Shown: positions 1-12,028, counted from the first letter of the stretch. The stretch: DNA of 64,000 nt from Daedaleopsis sinensis (GCA_033807695.1 CM066307.1:1116001-1180000); one strand, 5' to 3'. A program made the numbers and translations. The notes: a model not told the origin generated them from the letters alone.

Positions 1-607
1 CGCGGAACCAAGGGGCACAGCTGTGACGAGCCGCCACGCGTACAGCGCGTATTCTGTCGCGTCATGTCACAGCGTGTGACACGACGCGTTGCGGCACGGT
101 GACTGCAGCCGGGACGCAGCTGTTCTCTCGGAAAAGTCAAGGAAAACTGGGGTAGAGACGAAGCCGCACTTCCTGCCCTACATCTACATCTCGTCGAAGA
201 CAGCCGTAAAAATCTATCATGGTTCTCCCGAGGAATCAACATCTTCCAACCACCGAGACTTCCTCACTGCCCGATATAAGACCATCCTCGCTAAATCGCG
301 AAAATGAAGCAACGTTCGTCGCGAGCCCCGCGACATCGTGCCATGTATCAAACGAATATATTGTCAATGTCAGCTACAGCAAGGAACCCATGCAAAGGAA
401 TAAGTCAGATGCACAACAAACAACAGCGATGCTACATACACTATTACAGATACATTTCTTAGGCCTTCCCCCGATCGCTCGTCGTGTTCGTGTATGATTA
501 TCGTGTCTGCGCGAGGCCATCTATACGATCGTGGACAGCCCACCCCGCCCCCACCACACACCGCTATCCGCATCTAAACGAAAGTCCGTGCCAGCCCAGC
601 CTGAGCC
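1..607. other. Intergenic, left edge
   Basis: No gene is supported here; reading frames are short and show no conserved features. The stretch lies 3' of TPS1. A small inverted repeat (TGTCAC / GTGACA around positions 65-80) is the only structure seen. Confidence 0.5.
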
Positions 608-2780
608 TCATGCCGAGTTGTGCGGGGCGAGCGCGTTCTGCGCGGGTGTCGGCTGCACCGTGCCGTTCTCGACGATGCTCCCGCCCATATCTTCCTTGGT
701 CAGGTGGAGCTCCGCCTGCCCACCCTTGAGCTCCTCGACGGTATGCGGGAGCGCGCCGTTCTTCTGCACGGGGGTGTCTGGAGTCGAGTCCGCCGGAGAC
801 TCGGCGACGGGCTTCGCGTCCGGAAGCTCGATCCGCGTCATCTCCCGGACGAACGACGTGCCCCAGTACGCTGCCGAGTATTTGTTGACGTACTGTTGTG
901 GCGCAAAGCACAAGGGCAATGCTTGAGTTGCATGCAACGGAAAAGTGAGGGACAAACGGACCTTGAACAGCTTGCGTTGATTCTCCGCCCGCGTGTCAGC
1001 ATCCATCGTGACCGACTGGAAGATCGCGTCCGCCACTTCTTGTGAGTCCCAGGGGTTGACGACGATGCTTCCGTTCAAGCTCTGAGCAGCACCAGCAAAC
1101 TCGGAGATGATCATCACACCCTGGCGTTGCTGCTGACACGCGATGTACTCGTATGAAACCTAGCAAAGGCATCAGTCGCTGATAGCACGGCAAACCCACA
1201 TATGGACGCACCAGGTTCATACCATCACGTGTACTGGTAACAAGACAGACGTCGCTGACGGCGTAGAGTGCACACAGCTCGTCGAACGCCAAGCTCTTGT
1301 GCATGAAGTGGATGGGCATGAAGTCGACGGTTCCGAAACGACCGTTGATTCGGCCGACCAGCTCGTTCACGGTCGCGCGCAGGTTCTGGTACTCCTCAAC
1401 ATCCTGCCTTGATGGCACCGCGAGTTGCGCCAGAACAACCTTGCCGATCCATTCCGGATGTTGAGTCAGGAAGAGCTCGAGCGCGTGGAGCTTCTGCGGG
1501 ACGCCCTTGATGTAATCGAGACGGTCGACACCGACGATGACCTTGCACCCGGCGAAACGTTGCTCGAGCTGAGCAATACGCTTCTGGACCGACTCCTTCT
1601 TCAAGTTGTCGATGAACGAAGAGGGGTCGATACCGATGGGGAAGGTCCCGACGTGCGCCAGGCGGCCCTCGAACTCGACTCCGTTCGGCATGGTCGGGAG
1701 ACCGAGGATACGTGTACATGACGAGAGGAAATGGCGAGCATAGTCGTATGTGTGGAACCCAATGAGGTCTGAGTAGAGGATACCGAGGAGGATTTCACGT
1801 CGGACCGGGAGAATCCTGCGTGGCGGTCAGCGCTACTGCTGCAAAGGCGAGATGAAAGAGCCGGAATGAATGCGTGGCGACAAACAAGCTTCGCGGATCA
1901 CCATGCCCTGCATGGTGCGGGAGACCTCGTCGGACAAGATCCGCGAGTCAGAAGACGAAGGCACGCACGGTACACCGGCACGGAGACGCGTCCCACGGAA
2001 CCAATCACGGACGATCAGAAGTCTCGAATGTGCGGGAATGGAGCAAAAGGGGGGAAAGCGCGTTCAAAAGGCAAAAGGGAGCGCGACTACTGACCTGTAG
2101 ATCTCACTAGACGGGAAGGGAGTGTGGAGGAAGAAACCGATCTTGATGTCGGCATATCTCGGAGGCGGGATTTCCTCGCTATTCACGCCGTCGAGGATGC
2201 GGTCGACTTCGTTGGCGGTGAGTTCGCCGACGTGCTGGGGGCCGTCGATGAGGGTGCGAAGGAGCATCGGAAGAAGCATGAGATGATAGTCCTGGACCCA
2301 GACCATGGATCCCGGAGTGAGTTGGGACATGATAACCTCTGCGAAGGCCATGTTCGCCTGGCGGTAGGCGAGCCAGTTCTCGTCCTCGAAGCTCATTTCA
2401 CCAGGGTGGTAGTGGAAGAGTGGCCAGAGGATGGAGTTGGAGAAGCCGTTGTAATGACGGTCTGCGACGTCGTCGTCGAGGTATACGGCCTGACACGAGT
2501 ACTCCTCCTTCAGACGGCGGTCGACGATGGGACGGTCCTTGGGAGGGATGAAGAAACCGGGCCAGCCGATCCACGTGAAGGACATGGACTTTTTGCAGCC
2601 GGAGAGAGCGGAGACGAGGCCTCCGGAGGACATCTTGAAGTGGTACTCGCCCGAGGCATCCTTGTTAATGGTGATGGGGAGACGGTTGGAGACGACGATG
2701 ATGTGTTTCTGCTCGCCGTCGGTGGTGGGGATGGAGAGGTCGGGGGTGGACGGCTCGGTGGAGAGAGCGACGGGGGCCAT
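608..2780 (-). CDS. TPS1: Trehalose-6-phosphate synthase (GT20)
   Basis: Makes trehalose 6-phosphate from UDP-glucose and glucose 6-phosphate, the first step of trehalose synthesis, in the cytosol. Four exons (2780-2095, 1815-1212, 1159-962, 892-608) join to about 590 aa. GT20 hallmarks appear in order: VVSNRLPI near the N-terminus, SGGLVSAL, WIGWPG, the VWVQDYHLMLLP block, FFLHTPFPSSEIYR, GFHTYDYARHF, VDRLDYIKG, TSTRDGMNLVSYEY and SEFAGAAQSL. The last 60 or so residues, rich in P, E and T, lie beyond the catalytic domain and are poorly conserved tail. Intron 1 (1816-2094, 279 nt) is far longer than the 52 and 69 nt introns that follow. The start is the first Met before the conserved core. 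There is no phosphatase domain, so this is the synthase subunit only. Confidence 0.96.
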
Positions 2781-3716
2781 GGGGACGAGCTAGCGGGTAG
2801 CCGTGGTTGTAGTCGGGGAGAGGGAGGGGGACGCGGAGAGTTTGACGAGCAAAGGAGTGAATTCGCTCTTGTACGTTCATCGATGATGCATGTGACATCA
2901 TCCCAGCGCTGCCATTTTGGAGGCTGGGCCGGGCGCTCAGTGGACCCCGGCAGTGGCCGACGTTTCCCCGGAGGGATGGCTGCCAAATGCGGGCAGGAGG
3001 TCATCGTTTACGTCTCGCGAGAGAACGCCCGCCTGGATATCGCATCCATCGCATGCACACGCTGCTCTCTTTGGGCTGATCGTCGTCCTCTTTCCCTCCT
3101 TCTCGCCGTTTATGGCCCTCCGCTCATCGTCCACTCGGCCCTCCTCGGATACATCGCCTCGAACGTGGGCTCTCTCTGCGCTTTTCCTGGTTCACCAATT
3201 CCCTCTGCTCACGATACACGTACTCTCAGCGTACTCGTTACCTGCCTTCTACGTTGCTCTCCGGCGTTCGCTGTCTCTATCGGTACCCTGTCGGACTATC
3301 GGGCAGCTTCTGTGGCCTTCGAGTATATCGCGGTTCATACTACATGGTAAGATTAACCTCCTGATTGAGTACTCGTTCTTATCCTCACCAATATTAGAGA
3401 CACAGTTTGGCCTCAGGTCGATGCTCCTTTGCAAGTCGCCCTCAGATTGGTGCGCTTCTTGCAGCGTACGAGTCTCATGTCAGAATTTGATAGTATAGTA
3501 TTCCCCTCGGTCCTTGAGAAACCCCCAGCTCTTGAGGCAAACAATTTTGGAAGGCGAAAGAAAAGCCATGAATTTGGGATAAAATGATCGGTTCGTGACC
3601 ATAGGACTTCAAGCTTTATGTTGTGGCTATGACTAGTGGGTATAATCAGATCCAGGGCTAACACACATCATATTCTCTACACACTGATGAGCATCGTATA
3701 GTTCTGCGCGGGTATT
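2781..3716. other. TPS1 upstream region
   Basis: Promoter and 5' leader of TPS1. A long open frame on the plus strand (2124-3350) runs in from the TPS1 exon but is its antisense shadow. The 3000-3350 part is pyrimidine-rich on the plus strand. No separate gene is seen. Confidence 0.5.
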
Positions 3717-4065
3717 AGAGCGTATCTGCTGCAGGAATTTCAGAAAAAAAACCATTTCCAACGCGCTCTCGAGCGTGTAATTCGACGCTCCACCTCATAA
3801 AAAATCTCCCTGGAGGTCAACCATAAAAAGCTGCTTCCCTCGCTCGGGTCGCGGTCCTCAACTTAAAAGAAACTAGATCGGTCTCCTGTGTGCGCAGTGC
3901 TTGTCATACTTCAGCATCCCCATCCGCCCAACTATCGTCTGTGGCCGCGGTGTCATCAACCAAGCGCCACGGAGTCCACTTCGTGCAAACCATCTCTCCT
4001 CGAGATTTTAAATCTCATTTTAAAGCTTTAGGAATTTTGGAGAATTCCTGCAGCAGATACGCTCT
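3717..4065. mobile_element. Non-autonomous TIR element (MITE-like), copy A
   Basis: A perfect 23 bp inverted repeat starting AGAGCGTATCTGCTGCAGG lies at 3717-3739 and, reversed, at 4043-4065, enclosing 349 bp with no credible coding frame. The left arm plus about 40 bp more is related to a segment at 20.51-20.55 kb (copy B): both contain TTAGAGCGTATC, AGGAATTTCAG and CAT TTC-AACGCGCTCTCG blocks in the same order. No clear target-site duplication can be read, so the superfamily is open. It lies about 0.9 kb upstream of TPS1. Confidence 0.7.
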
Positions 4066-4661
4066 ATTCGATACGTACGGTATATAGCGTTACAGATTAG
4101 GCTACGTAGACGCCGACGGACTTTCGAGTAAGTACTTTCGTTTCGCTTAGCTTAGTACACTACTTAGCATTGTACCACCCGATCTAGTCCGCAATACATC
4201 CTTCTCGCACTCGTTTTGTTCGCGTCCGATTCTCGACTCTTGACTTCTGCCTTTCGATGTTCGGCCAGCTACTCATTGTACTATATAGCGTACGTAAGCA
4301 AGTTACTATGTTAGGTAGCATGATTGGCGCTCTATGCCGCATTCCGAGTCACATCCCCCCCACCACTCTACCTCGCCGGACTTCCGCATCTTCGACCGAC
4401 GCACGCACCACCCGGAGCTGAGGGCTTTCTTATCAACACAAATTCCTGTTCTTTCACACTCTGAATCTTTTCTAGAGCAGCGGCGCGTAGCTGTGGGTGG
4501 CAATAACCATATCTAATTTAGCGACCTGGCGGAAGGGAGTTATTCATCTCGAGGACCGGGGGAAATAATGTAGTACGATGGTGGTGAATACGATGTAAGC
4601 ACAGGCTCGAGCAACATCGGCTACTCATGTACCCTCCGGCGGTCCAACGGGCATGAAGTGC
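4066..4661. other. Intergenic, 3' of the hydrolase gene
   Basis: AT-richer spacer between the TIR element and the stop codon of the hydrolase gene. Short unconserved frames only. Confidence 0.4.
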
Positions 4662-6577
4662 TCACACCCTAAGGGGTGGCACCCAGTCCGCCAGGTCGCG
4701 CATCGCCCCCAAGAGCTCCTCGTCCTCGGCCGACAACGCACGCGCGCCCTCCGTCTTCCCCACGAACGGCAGCTCGTCCACCCCACACGTCGCGCCCTCC
4801 TCCGGGAGCGTCCCATTCACAAAGTACGCGCGGACGTGCCTTGCCGTGCACAGCGACGGCGACGACACCGAGCAGTGCCCGTGCGACTCCTGCGTGAGCA
4901 GCGCCGCGCCCCCGAACCGCGCCGCAACCGCGCGCGCCTGCGCCAGTGGGGTCACCGGGTCGTAGCGCGTCGAGACGACGAGAAGCGGGTGCGCGGTGCG
5001 CGCCGCCGCGAGCGGGCCCGTCCACCGCCGCCGCGGGCGCAGCGTCCACTCCGCGCACTGCACCCACGACGCGGCCCACTGCGGCGCGAAGAGCGGGGAG
5101 TGCGCGGCGAGCGCCGCGTACACCCGCGCGAACGCGGCGGAGTCGTAGCGCGGCGCGGCCATGTCGCCGCACTCGGTGACGGCGTATGCGTCCGTTAGAG
5201 GCACGGAGTCCTTGGGGCTGCATTCGCAGGCGACGGGGTCGACGATTTCGCGGGCGAGCGCGACGAGGGTGGTCTGGTTGTTCGTCTCGATCGCGTGTAT
5301 CGCTTTCGCGACGGTAGCGAAGCGGATGAGCGGGTTGTACGTTGCCTGGAAGAGCTGGTTGACGAGCGTTTTATAGGTGAGGACCACGGGTGACTCTGCG
5401 AGCGACACAGGCACGGGGTTCTTCTTGACCTGGTCTAGGACGTCGAAGTACCGCGCGCGGATCTTGGCAGGGCTCGAGTCGTAGATCGCACACTTCTCCG
5501 GCCCAGCCTCGTAGCAGTACGTGAAGAGCGAGCCGACGATATCCTCGATGTTGACAAAGTCGGTCTCGATGGTAGCGTTGCGGTAGAGCAGCTCCGCATC
5601 CGCGACCCCGTCAATCACGAACCGCTTGATCTTGTCCGGGTACATTCCCGCGAAATACTGTCCGAGGATCGTGCCGTAACTCTGTCGATCGCCCGTCAGC
5701 ACAATCCACGAGGGCATATCCGCTAAGAACACTTACGAAGCCCCAGTACTGTATCTGCTCCTGCCCGAGCAGGCGGGACATCTCCAGCATGTCCTGCGCG
5801 ACGTTCGGGGTGCTCGCATGTCTTCCGATCCCCCACTCCCCGCCCAGCCGATCCTCGCACCGCACCGCGAGCATCTGCGCCCGCGCGCGGAGGAGGCCCA
5901 GCGCCTCCGCGCTCTCGTTCACGAACTGGTGCCCGTCCTGCGCCTTCCAGATCCTGCTCTGCGCGTTCGAGTCGAAGCACGCCGCGGCGGGCGTCGTGCG
6001 TCCGATCCCGCGCGGGTCGAAGCTGAGCACGTCGAATGCGGGCCCGACGATTCGCGCAATGCTCTGCCCCTTGCGACCCACGAAGTCCACGCCGGAGCCG
6101 CCCGGGCCGCCCGGGTTGAGGAAGATCGTGCCGCGGTAGTCGGCCGTGTCGTTCGCGGGGATCATGCGGATCGCGATCGCCGTCGTCGGTCCGTCTGGGG
6201 TGTCGTAGTCGAGAGGGAGGAGCAGCCGGGCGCATTTCTGTGCGGAGTAGCACGGCGCCCAGACTAGGCTCTTGGACGGCTGGAGCTGGGAAAGTCCGGG
6301 TTGAATGGTGAGCGTGGCTGTTTGGGACATGGATGTGGACAGTACTTACTGCTTCCCAGTCGAACTCTTCAACCGAGCTTCTGGTGTCTGCGATTGCAGG
6401 TACAGGGGCATGGTGGTGCAAGAAGACGAGGTGGAAGCCAACTAGAATAGCGGCTAGAGCTACTACTCCGATCTTCGACCTGCGATACGTTACAGCAGGA
6501 AACTCAGACCTGTCAGGTGCGACTGTTGAGACGGCCTGCTCGGACACGGTGTAGCTGTTGTACGCTCGCTTGTCCAT
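4662..6577 (-). CDS. TAP-like alpha/beta hydrolase, membrane anchored
   Basis: Serine hydrolase of the TAP/SlpD type, probably a secreted or luminal exopeptidase or esterase; the substrate is unknown. Exons 6577-6350, 6285-5737 and 5681-4662 give about 598 aa. Residues ~36-55 form a single membrane span after a short cytosolic head, so it should be a type II membrane protein. Then follow the oxyanion-region motif LNPGGPGGSG, DVLSFDPRGIGRT, and the nucleophile elbow GFSYGTILG, which is completed only by splicing at 5682-5736. Near the C-terminus STRYDPVTP holds the likely catalytic Asp and SHGHC the His, within the TAP-like C-terminal domain. The nucleophile, acid and base are therefore all present and the enzyme looks intact. 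Confidence 0.88.
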
Positions 6578-7281
6578 TCGGAACTGGAGAGCGAACAGTC
6601 ATGGGTCAGCACAAGTTTGGTGACTCCTATCAAGTACGATATTTCAGCACTCCTTCCTCGGAGGGTCTCTAAAGATAGTCATAGAGCACATATGCACCAT
6701 ACCGGTTTCGGTACTCAGATCTCAGAACTTACCGTCGCTTTGTTCACCCTTCAGATGGTAGTAGCGCTGCCCAAGCACTGCCTGTGGGTTGGTTCGAGTC
6801 AAGAAGGAACGGGATTAGACGCTCCGTACGTGAGATACTTAGCCACAAGTGACAGTCACACAACGCACAGGCGGGCCGCGGCCCTTTACTGGAAGGGCCC
6901 GGCGCACGGTGACTACCTGTACGTACTACGTAGTATGTATGCACACTGCAGGACTGGTGAGGCGAATTGATCAGGTTGCAATAAGGTACCATAAATTACA
7001 CAGGCCCACGTCGTTGACTCTGCACTAACATTTAGTACATGGTACGCTAAACAGACGATCCAACCCGAACTGAGAAAGAGAAAGGAACAACGAAAAGCGC
7101 GGGTAAGTAACCGTCAACGTCCAATGCGTGGCAAAGCAGTAACTGCAGTCGGCATGTACACCCTTCCTTGACCTCTCCGTCCGGACTGCCCCACTAATAG
7201 AATACAACAGACCGAGATGCTGGTGGGGGAGCCTCGACCTCGGACGCACGGTAGCGATTACAAGCCCTGGATCTTCTGTGG
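6578..7281. other. Intergenic spacer
   Basis: About 700 bp between the hydrolase start and the BSD2-like stop, so it should hold the hydrolase promoter. A 117-codon plus-strand frame (6617-6970) has no recognisable domain. A GC-rich imperfect hairpin (gggccgcggccc / gggccc) lies near 6873-6902. Confidence 0.4.
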
Positions 7282-8850
7282 CTACAACAACCCTGCAGCT
7301 TGAAGGGTGCGCGTCAGACGCAATTCCGCTTCGGACAAGTTCCTGCCGCGCTCGTCATCATCTTCATCAGCCTGGCGCAGAGATGGACGCTCCGGCTCTT
7401 CGGGGGGCTCCGAGGAGAAGCCAAAAGCCATCTCGATGTTGCGCCGGACTTGTTCGTCGCGTGCGCGCTGCTCAGGCGTGATGGGTTCTGAAGGCAGTGA
7501 TGCCGCGCGGATGGATGATTCCCAGCGCTTGACGCGATAGAAGCCCACGCAGGACGAGAGCAGCAGGAACCAACCTGCAGAAGGTAGACATGAGATGATA
7601 TTAGCCATGGGCATGCAGACGGCGTGTCATTCTCAGGGAAACGCACCGAGGGTCATGAGGATCAGAGACACCCAGTCACGCGTGGTGACGGCGAACTGGA
7701 CCTCCATGTCGTCCATCACGGCATTGGGATCGGTCGCGTTGTAGTTGAATCCAGAGTAAGTGCCCATGCCCTTTGAGGAGCCATTCATTGCGGCCATACG
7801 TGTGCTGTTCCATCGCGCAATCTCCTCTTCGAGGGACATATCATTATCGCCTAAACCAGAGCGGCCCCCATTGCCGTATTGGAGAAGTCCAAACTGGATG
7901 AGGGTCATACCAAGCCCCGCACGAGAACCGTACTTGGCAGCATGAGTAGTGTGCAGGAGATATGTGAGGACGAAGCCGGCGAACTGGAAAAAGTACGAGA
8001 CAAAGGCGGTCATGATGAACGTGAAAACCGGGCCAGAAGGGAGGTCGTCCACGATCATGTATGAGTTGGAGTCAAGAGTACCTGCCGGGGCATGTACAGT
8101 GGTCTCCCAGTACGAAGGCGCAGCGTCGGCCTGGGCCTCGGCGTAGGACTGCGTATTGGAGGCACGAGATCAGTATGTGCATCGCCACAGATTCAACATC
8201 GAGTGAAAGAGAGGGAGGCAACGCAAGCGACGGCAACGGGAAGTTGGGAGCGAGGAGAAATAGAGACGTACTGGAGGTGTCTCTTTCTGGACCTCTTCAG
8301 GAACGAGGTGGACGTTTCCGTTCACATCTGTGATCTCAATGCCACGCGAGGGCTTCGCAGCGACGTTTGCGAACACTCCATCGTTCTCGGTGCCTCCGCC
8401 AATGACTCGGGAGGACGGAGCGTCGGTCGGCACACGAACGTAGTGTTGGGGGAGTAGGGCGCCCGCTGCTCTGCGCCAGAAAGACTGTCTTGGCTGAGGA
8501 GGGCGAACAGGGGACGTAGGGATGTATCCATTAGAGTTGCCGAAGTCATTCGGAAGTGCACGGGAGGAAGGACTAGGGGGAGAGCCAGGAGGAGGATAAT
8601 CATAGTCTCTCTCTCTCTCAAAGTCGTACCCGCCAGGGGCCGTCTGGGGTGTCGGAAGAACCTCTGGAAAGTCACCGTCGAGGGGAGGGTGATAGTGAGA
8701 GTCTGAGCGCGGGGGCGGCGGCCGCGTCAGAGGAGTGACCTCGGACGAGTCTTGGCCTTCGTCGTCGGAGTCGAAGGCATCGTCTAGCTCACGCTGTGCA
8801 TCCTCGGGAACATAGCGAGGGCCAGGGAGCGGGGCGTATGACGGGGACAT
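7282..8850 (-). CDS. BSD2: BSD2/Ndfip-type Rsp5 ubiquitin-ligase adaptor
   Basis: Adaptor that brings the NEDD4-family ligase Rsp5 to membrane cargo such as metal transporters in Golgi and endosomes. Exons 8850-8272, 8148-7647 and 7574-7282 join to about 457 aa. The first ~190 residues are disordered and acidic/Pro-rich. Across intron 1 the protein reads ETPP|SYAEAQADAAPSYWETT, the family signature with a PPSY (PY) motif that binds WW domains. Three hydrophobic segments follow: VFTFIMTAFVSYFFQF, a Gly-rich LGMTLIQFGLLQYG, and WVSLILMTLGWFLLLSS just before a C-terminal cytosolic tail. This is the DUF2370/Ndfip layout. BSD2 as the exact orthologue is inferred. Confidence 0.88.
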
Positions 8851-9643
8851 GGGGAAGATGGGGGGAAAGAGGAAGGAGCCGGCGGTGGCAGACTGGCTGC
8901 AACCGTGACAAACGCAATCAGGTTCCCGTCAGCGCTAACCTCAGGGCCTTGATCACTCATCGGACGCTCGGCGGCAGTGTTCTCAGGGGGCCCGGCTGGT
9001 CAGAGACGCCGAGTCCGCTATGTTTTATACTAAAAGTATGCATCTACAGAAGTTACAAAGATTTCGATTATAGTCAAAGACTTGCAATATTCATGAGCAC
9101 TGTGGCTAACTCGCCGAACTCCGGAAAGGAGAAAAACACAGATCCAGAGCACGATTTACGAAAGACCAGTGCAGACCCCAGTGGCAAAGTCCGAGTCACT
9201 GGTATCCAAATCTCTTTCATGCTGGCTCAACCACTATCCAACAGTCTCCTACGTATACCGCTCACTACTGTTGCTCGATGCTCAATATTGATAGCTTGAA
9301 TACCCAGTGAACTTGAAAACATCAATCTTGTGCTCGACGCGCAGCCAAGGCCAACGCAAATAAGATGACTGGCAGGACAGTGATCATTACGCCGAATATG
9401 GCCCGGGCTGTCTGAGGAATGACCCATTTTGCAATTGCGTCGACCTGATTCATGAAGCAAACCTCAAGGTGAACCTTGTAGTGGTGGATCGATTAAGTGC
9501 AAGGAGATCGCGTGCGAGATGAAGTGATTTACTAGTAGAGGTTGAGTGTGATATACAGAGACGATGTAGAGAGCCTTTGGTGAGGTTGTTTGTGCTATGC
9601 GAGATGAAGATGATAGAACGAGAGTCCCAAGACAAAACTGTCC
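8851..9643. other. BSD2 upstream region
   Basis: Promoter region of the BSD2-like gene and 3' flank of the NIPA-like gene, both on the minus strand. It contains the possible microprotein frame at 9322-9453 and nothing else that is convincing. Confidence 0.4.
9322..9453 (-). CDS. Possible single-span membrane microprotein
   Basis: A 43-codon frame starting MNQVDAIAKWVIPQTARA, followed by a clean hydrophobic stretch (about residues 19-36, GVMITVLPVILFALALA) and a basic end, RRAQD. The layout resembles the small anchored subunits of mitochondrial or ER complexes, but I do not recognise the family. It might be the last exon of a longer gene, because a plausible acceptor (CTACAAG) lies just upstream near 9480. 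No function is assigned. Confidence 0.3.
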   Translation of the reverse strand: MNQVDAIAKWVIPQTARAIFGVMITVLPVILFALALAARRAQD

Positions 9644-11722
9644 TCAGCCGAGCAGATTCTTCACGTACTTCAAGAGATCCCTGCCCTATGGTCACGAATC
9701 AGCACGGGCCCATGAAAGACTATGAGACAGACCTACCCCTCGGCTCTTCACCCCAGCGACCATCGCTTCGATGGGGTCGGCTTCTCCGTCAGCACCCTCT
9801 GAAGTCTCCGCGACGCTCTCCGGCCGTGCGCTCTGGGCCCGGTTCAGCCCAAGCCTCTGCCTCTGGACGTTCCCGTATCGCAGTACGATCGTCATGACCG
9901 CGCGCCACCCCTCGACAGCCCCGGGCTGAGCGTTCAGCTGCACCGATGAGCCGTTCGTGCTCGTGAGAGACGCGAGAGACGCTGAGCGCTCATGACCCCG
10001 AGGCTGAGCCGATGTCGGCGAAGGGGCGGGGAGGGATGGCAGGAGAGTCGAGCGGACGACGTAGGGGCAGTACGACCGGTGCTCGCGGAGGATGTCGAGC
10101 TGCCGCTGTGGCTGCGGTTGCTTCTTCTTCTGGGTCTCTCCGCCCTCGCCATTCATCGGCTCATCCTCGTCTGCGAGCTTGGGCAGGAACGCCCACAGCC
10201 CGACACGCCTTTGACACATCGGACAGTGCAAGAGCGTTGTGTCGGCTCGCGGAGTTGCGCTCTCTACAGAGTGCTGCGAGAGCAAAAAGGCCGACGTGCC
10301 GAGTCGCAGGGAGGATGTGGAGCTTGGGGTAGGTGGACCATCTCGCGCCACTGAGGACGCACGAGAGGAAGGAGGATTACGTGAGGGTGTCGCAGGAAAC
10401 ACAGAGCTTGCCCGCGAGATTGAAGGCGTCCTTGGGGGATCTAAGGAGGCAGGGGGGAGTATAGACCACCCGAAAAGAGCAGTGAGTACAGACGACTCTG
10501 ATGGGTCAACACGAAGAATCGAAGCGGTCGAGGCGCTTGATGGGGACTCGTTCGTTGGTGTTGACGGTTCCGAGACATCAATCGAAGACAATGGCAAGGA
10601 CACCGACGAGATGACCGACGTGAGGGATTGGACTTGAGCAGCGGTCTGCGTAGGGTATTGAGCGTTGTTTCAGTACTGAGAAACAATCAGACTTACCAGA
10701 GGGTGCTTGATCTCTACACCCTTCATAACAGCGTCGAGTAGAATCGCGCGAGCCTTGATCTCACGGATCGTTGTGAGAGGTGCTTGTAGTGGTATATGAT
10801 AAATGGAGTCTAGAAGGTTTATCAGACCTGTGTAGATAGCAGCAAGGGTTGCGAATGGTCCTACCATCGCATTGTCGGGTCTTCCATGGGCAGCCATCCT
10901 TGTGCGCTCCCACCAGTTGGGCTCGTTGCTTCTCCACTAGGGCATTTGCTAAGCCGGATTGTATTAGTAGAGACCTACCTCTCAGACCACCTTACATACC
11001 AGCCTCACGAGTCATGCCATCTCGACTGGCGAGGACCCATGAAACGCCGCAAATCCCACAAAGTAGTCGATCCTTCCCGTCATTGATCCAGCCGCACTTG
11101 GAAGCTGCAACGGCGTCGATCGCCGCGGGTTTGTTCCCATAAGTCGACAGCTTATATGTGGACAATCGTGCGAGGAAAGAGGGCGTGGACGAGGGGCGGT
11201 AGTCGCTTGACGAGGGCCCCGTTGAAGTAGGTTTCGCTACGTGGCCGAAACTGAGTGGCAGAACGTTGCGAGTGCGAGTCGCTGTTCTGGACAGGATGGC
11301 GGCAAGGTTAGGTGCAGTCTTCGATAGGCTCTGCAGATCTCTCGTGGAGGCTTGTCTGGAACGACACATGGGTTGAGAACGAACACGTTCTGCGGCGGAC
11401 TGGCGGAGGCTTCACGTACGGTTTGTTGTCCTTCTTTATCCCGTACTTTGTAAGCATGGCGTAGATGGATCGTGAGGTGCGAAGTCGCTTGAGAGGAGGG
11501 CGGTTGGAGGCAGTGGTCGGGGAAGAGGTTGGGCCAACGGCCTCGTCAAGACTCTGCAAGGCATCTTCTAGTTTGCGCTGTGTCGTCGTGTCAGTCCACG
11601 TTGGCGGGAAACTCGACCGAGGTAGTATCACAGACTTTGAGAGACTTGTCGGAAGGGTTCGCCGACGGGGTGGGAGTGGGAGTGGCAATCGTGGAGAATG
11701 CTTGTTCAGTGACTGTAGACAT
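9644..11722 (-). CDS. NIPA/ZC3HC1-like (Rsm1) zinc-finger protein
   Basis: Member of the NIPA/Rsm1 family, nuclear-envelope or mRNA-export associated C3HC zinc-finger proteins. The N-terminus (MSTVTEQAF...) is chosen at 11722. After the first introns come LARLSTYKLSTYGNKP, then CGWINDGKDRLLCGICG, then GAHKDGCPWKTRQCD, which supply the C3HC ligands. The chain continues over an intron as DSIYHIPLQAP. The last long exon carries the second finger, LHCPMCQRRVGLW ... LREHRSYCPYV, and EGWRAVMTIVLRY. A final 51 nt intron leads to a short exon ending DLLKYVKNLLG, which matches the family C-terminus better than the open read-through. Between the fingers is a Ser/Pro-rich disordered stretch. Divergent from the ENV7-like kinase. 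Confidence 0.88.
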
Positions 11723-12028
11723 CGTGTCGTGCGAAGAGAGCAGAAGGAGATAGCGGTGTTCTTGAGACAGTACAGCAGCGAGAGTGCCCGCACAGGCCGA
11801 GCGTATAGCGGAGGATGGTGGTGGCAGAGAGCGAAGAGCGAAACGCGGCTGTGGCACCCACGCGTCAGGAGTCTCGGCGCAGCGCCCACGGGCCGCGGGG
11901 ACAGGGGAATGTGCTGTGCGACCGCCGTCCACTGCTTTCAGACCGCGTCGACCTCAAGAGTCCACGCCCTCGTGTCTTCTCTCTATCAACATCATTCCTT
12001 ACCCCGTGTGCAGCCAGCTGCAGCTTCT
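11723..12028. promoter_or_regulatory. Shared divergent promoter, NIPA-like / ENV7-like
   Basis: A 306 bp space between two start codons on opposite strands. It must hold both promoters and leaders. No TATA box or known operator stands out. Confidence 0.55.

Noticed and set aside
2124..3350. 408-codon plus-strand open frame opposite TPS1
   Set aside because: Its first half is exactly antisense to the TPS1 exon, where codon bias keeps the opposite strand open; composition is Gly/Glu/Val-rich low complexity and no domain is visible.
6740..6820. tRNA-like GGTTCGAGTC motif
   Set aside because: Flanking bases do not form a T stem and no acceptor or anticodon arm could be built.
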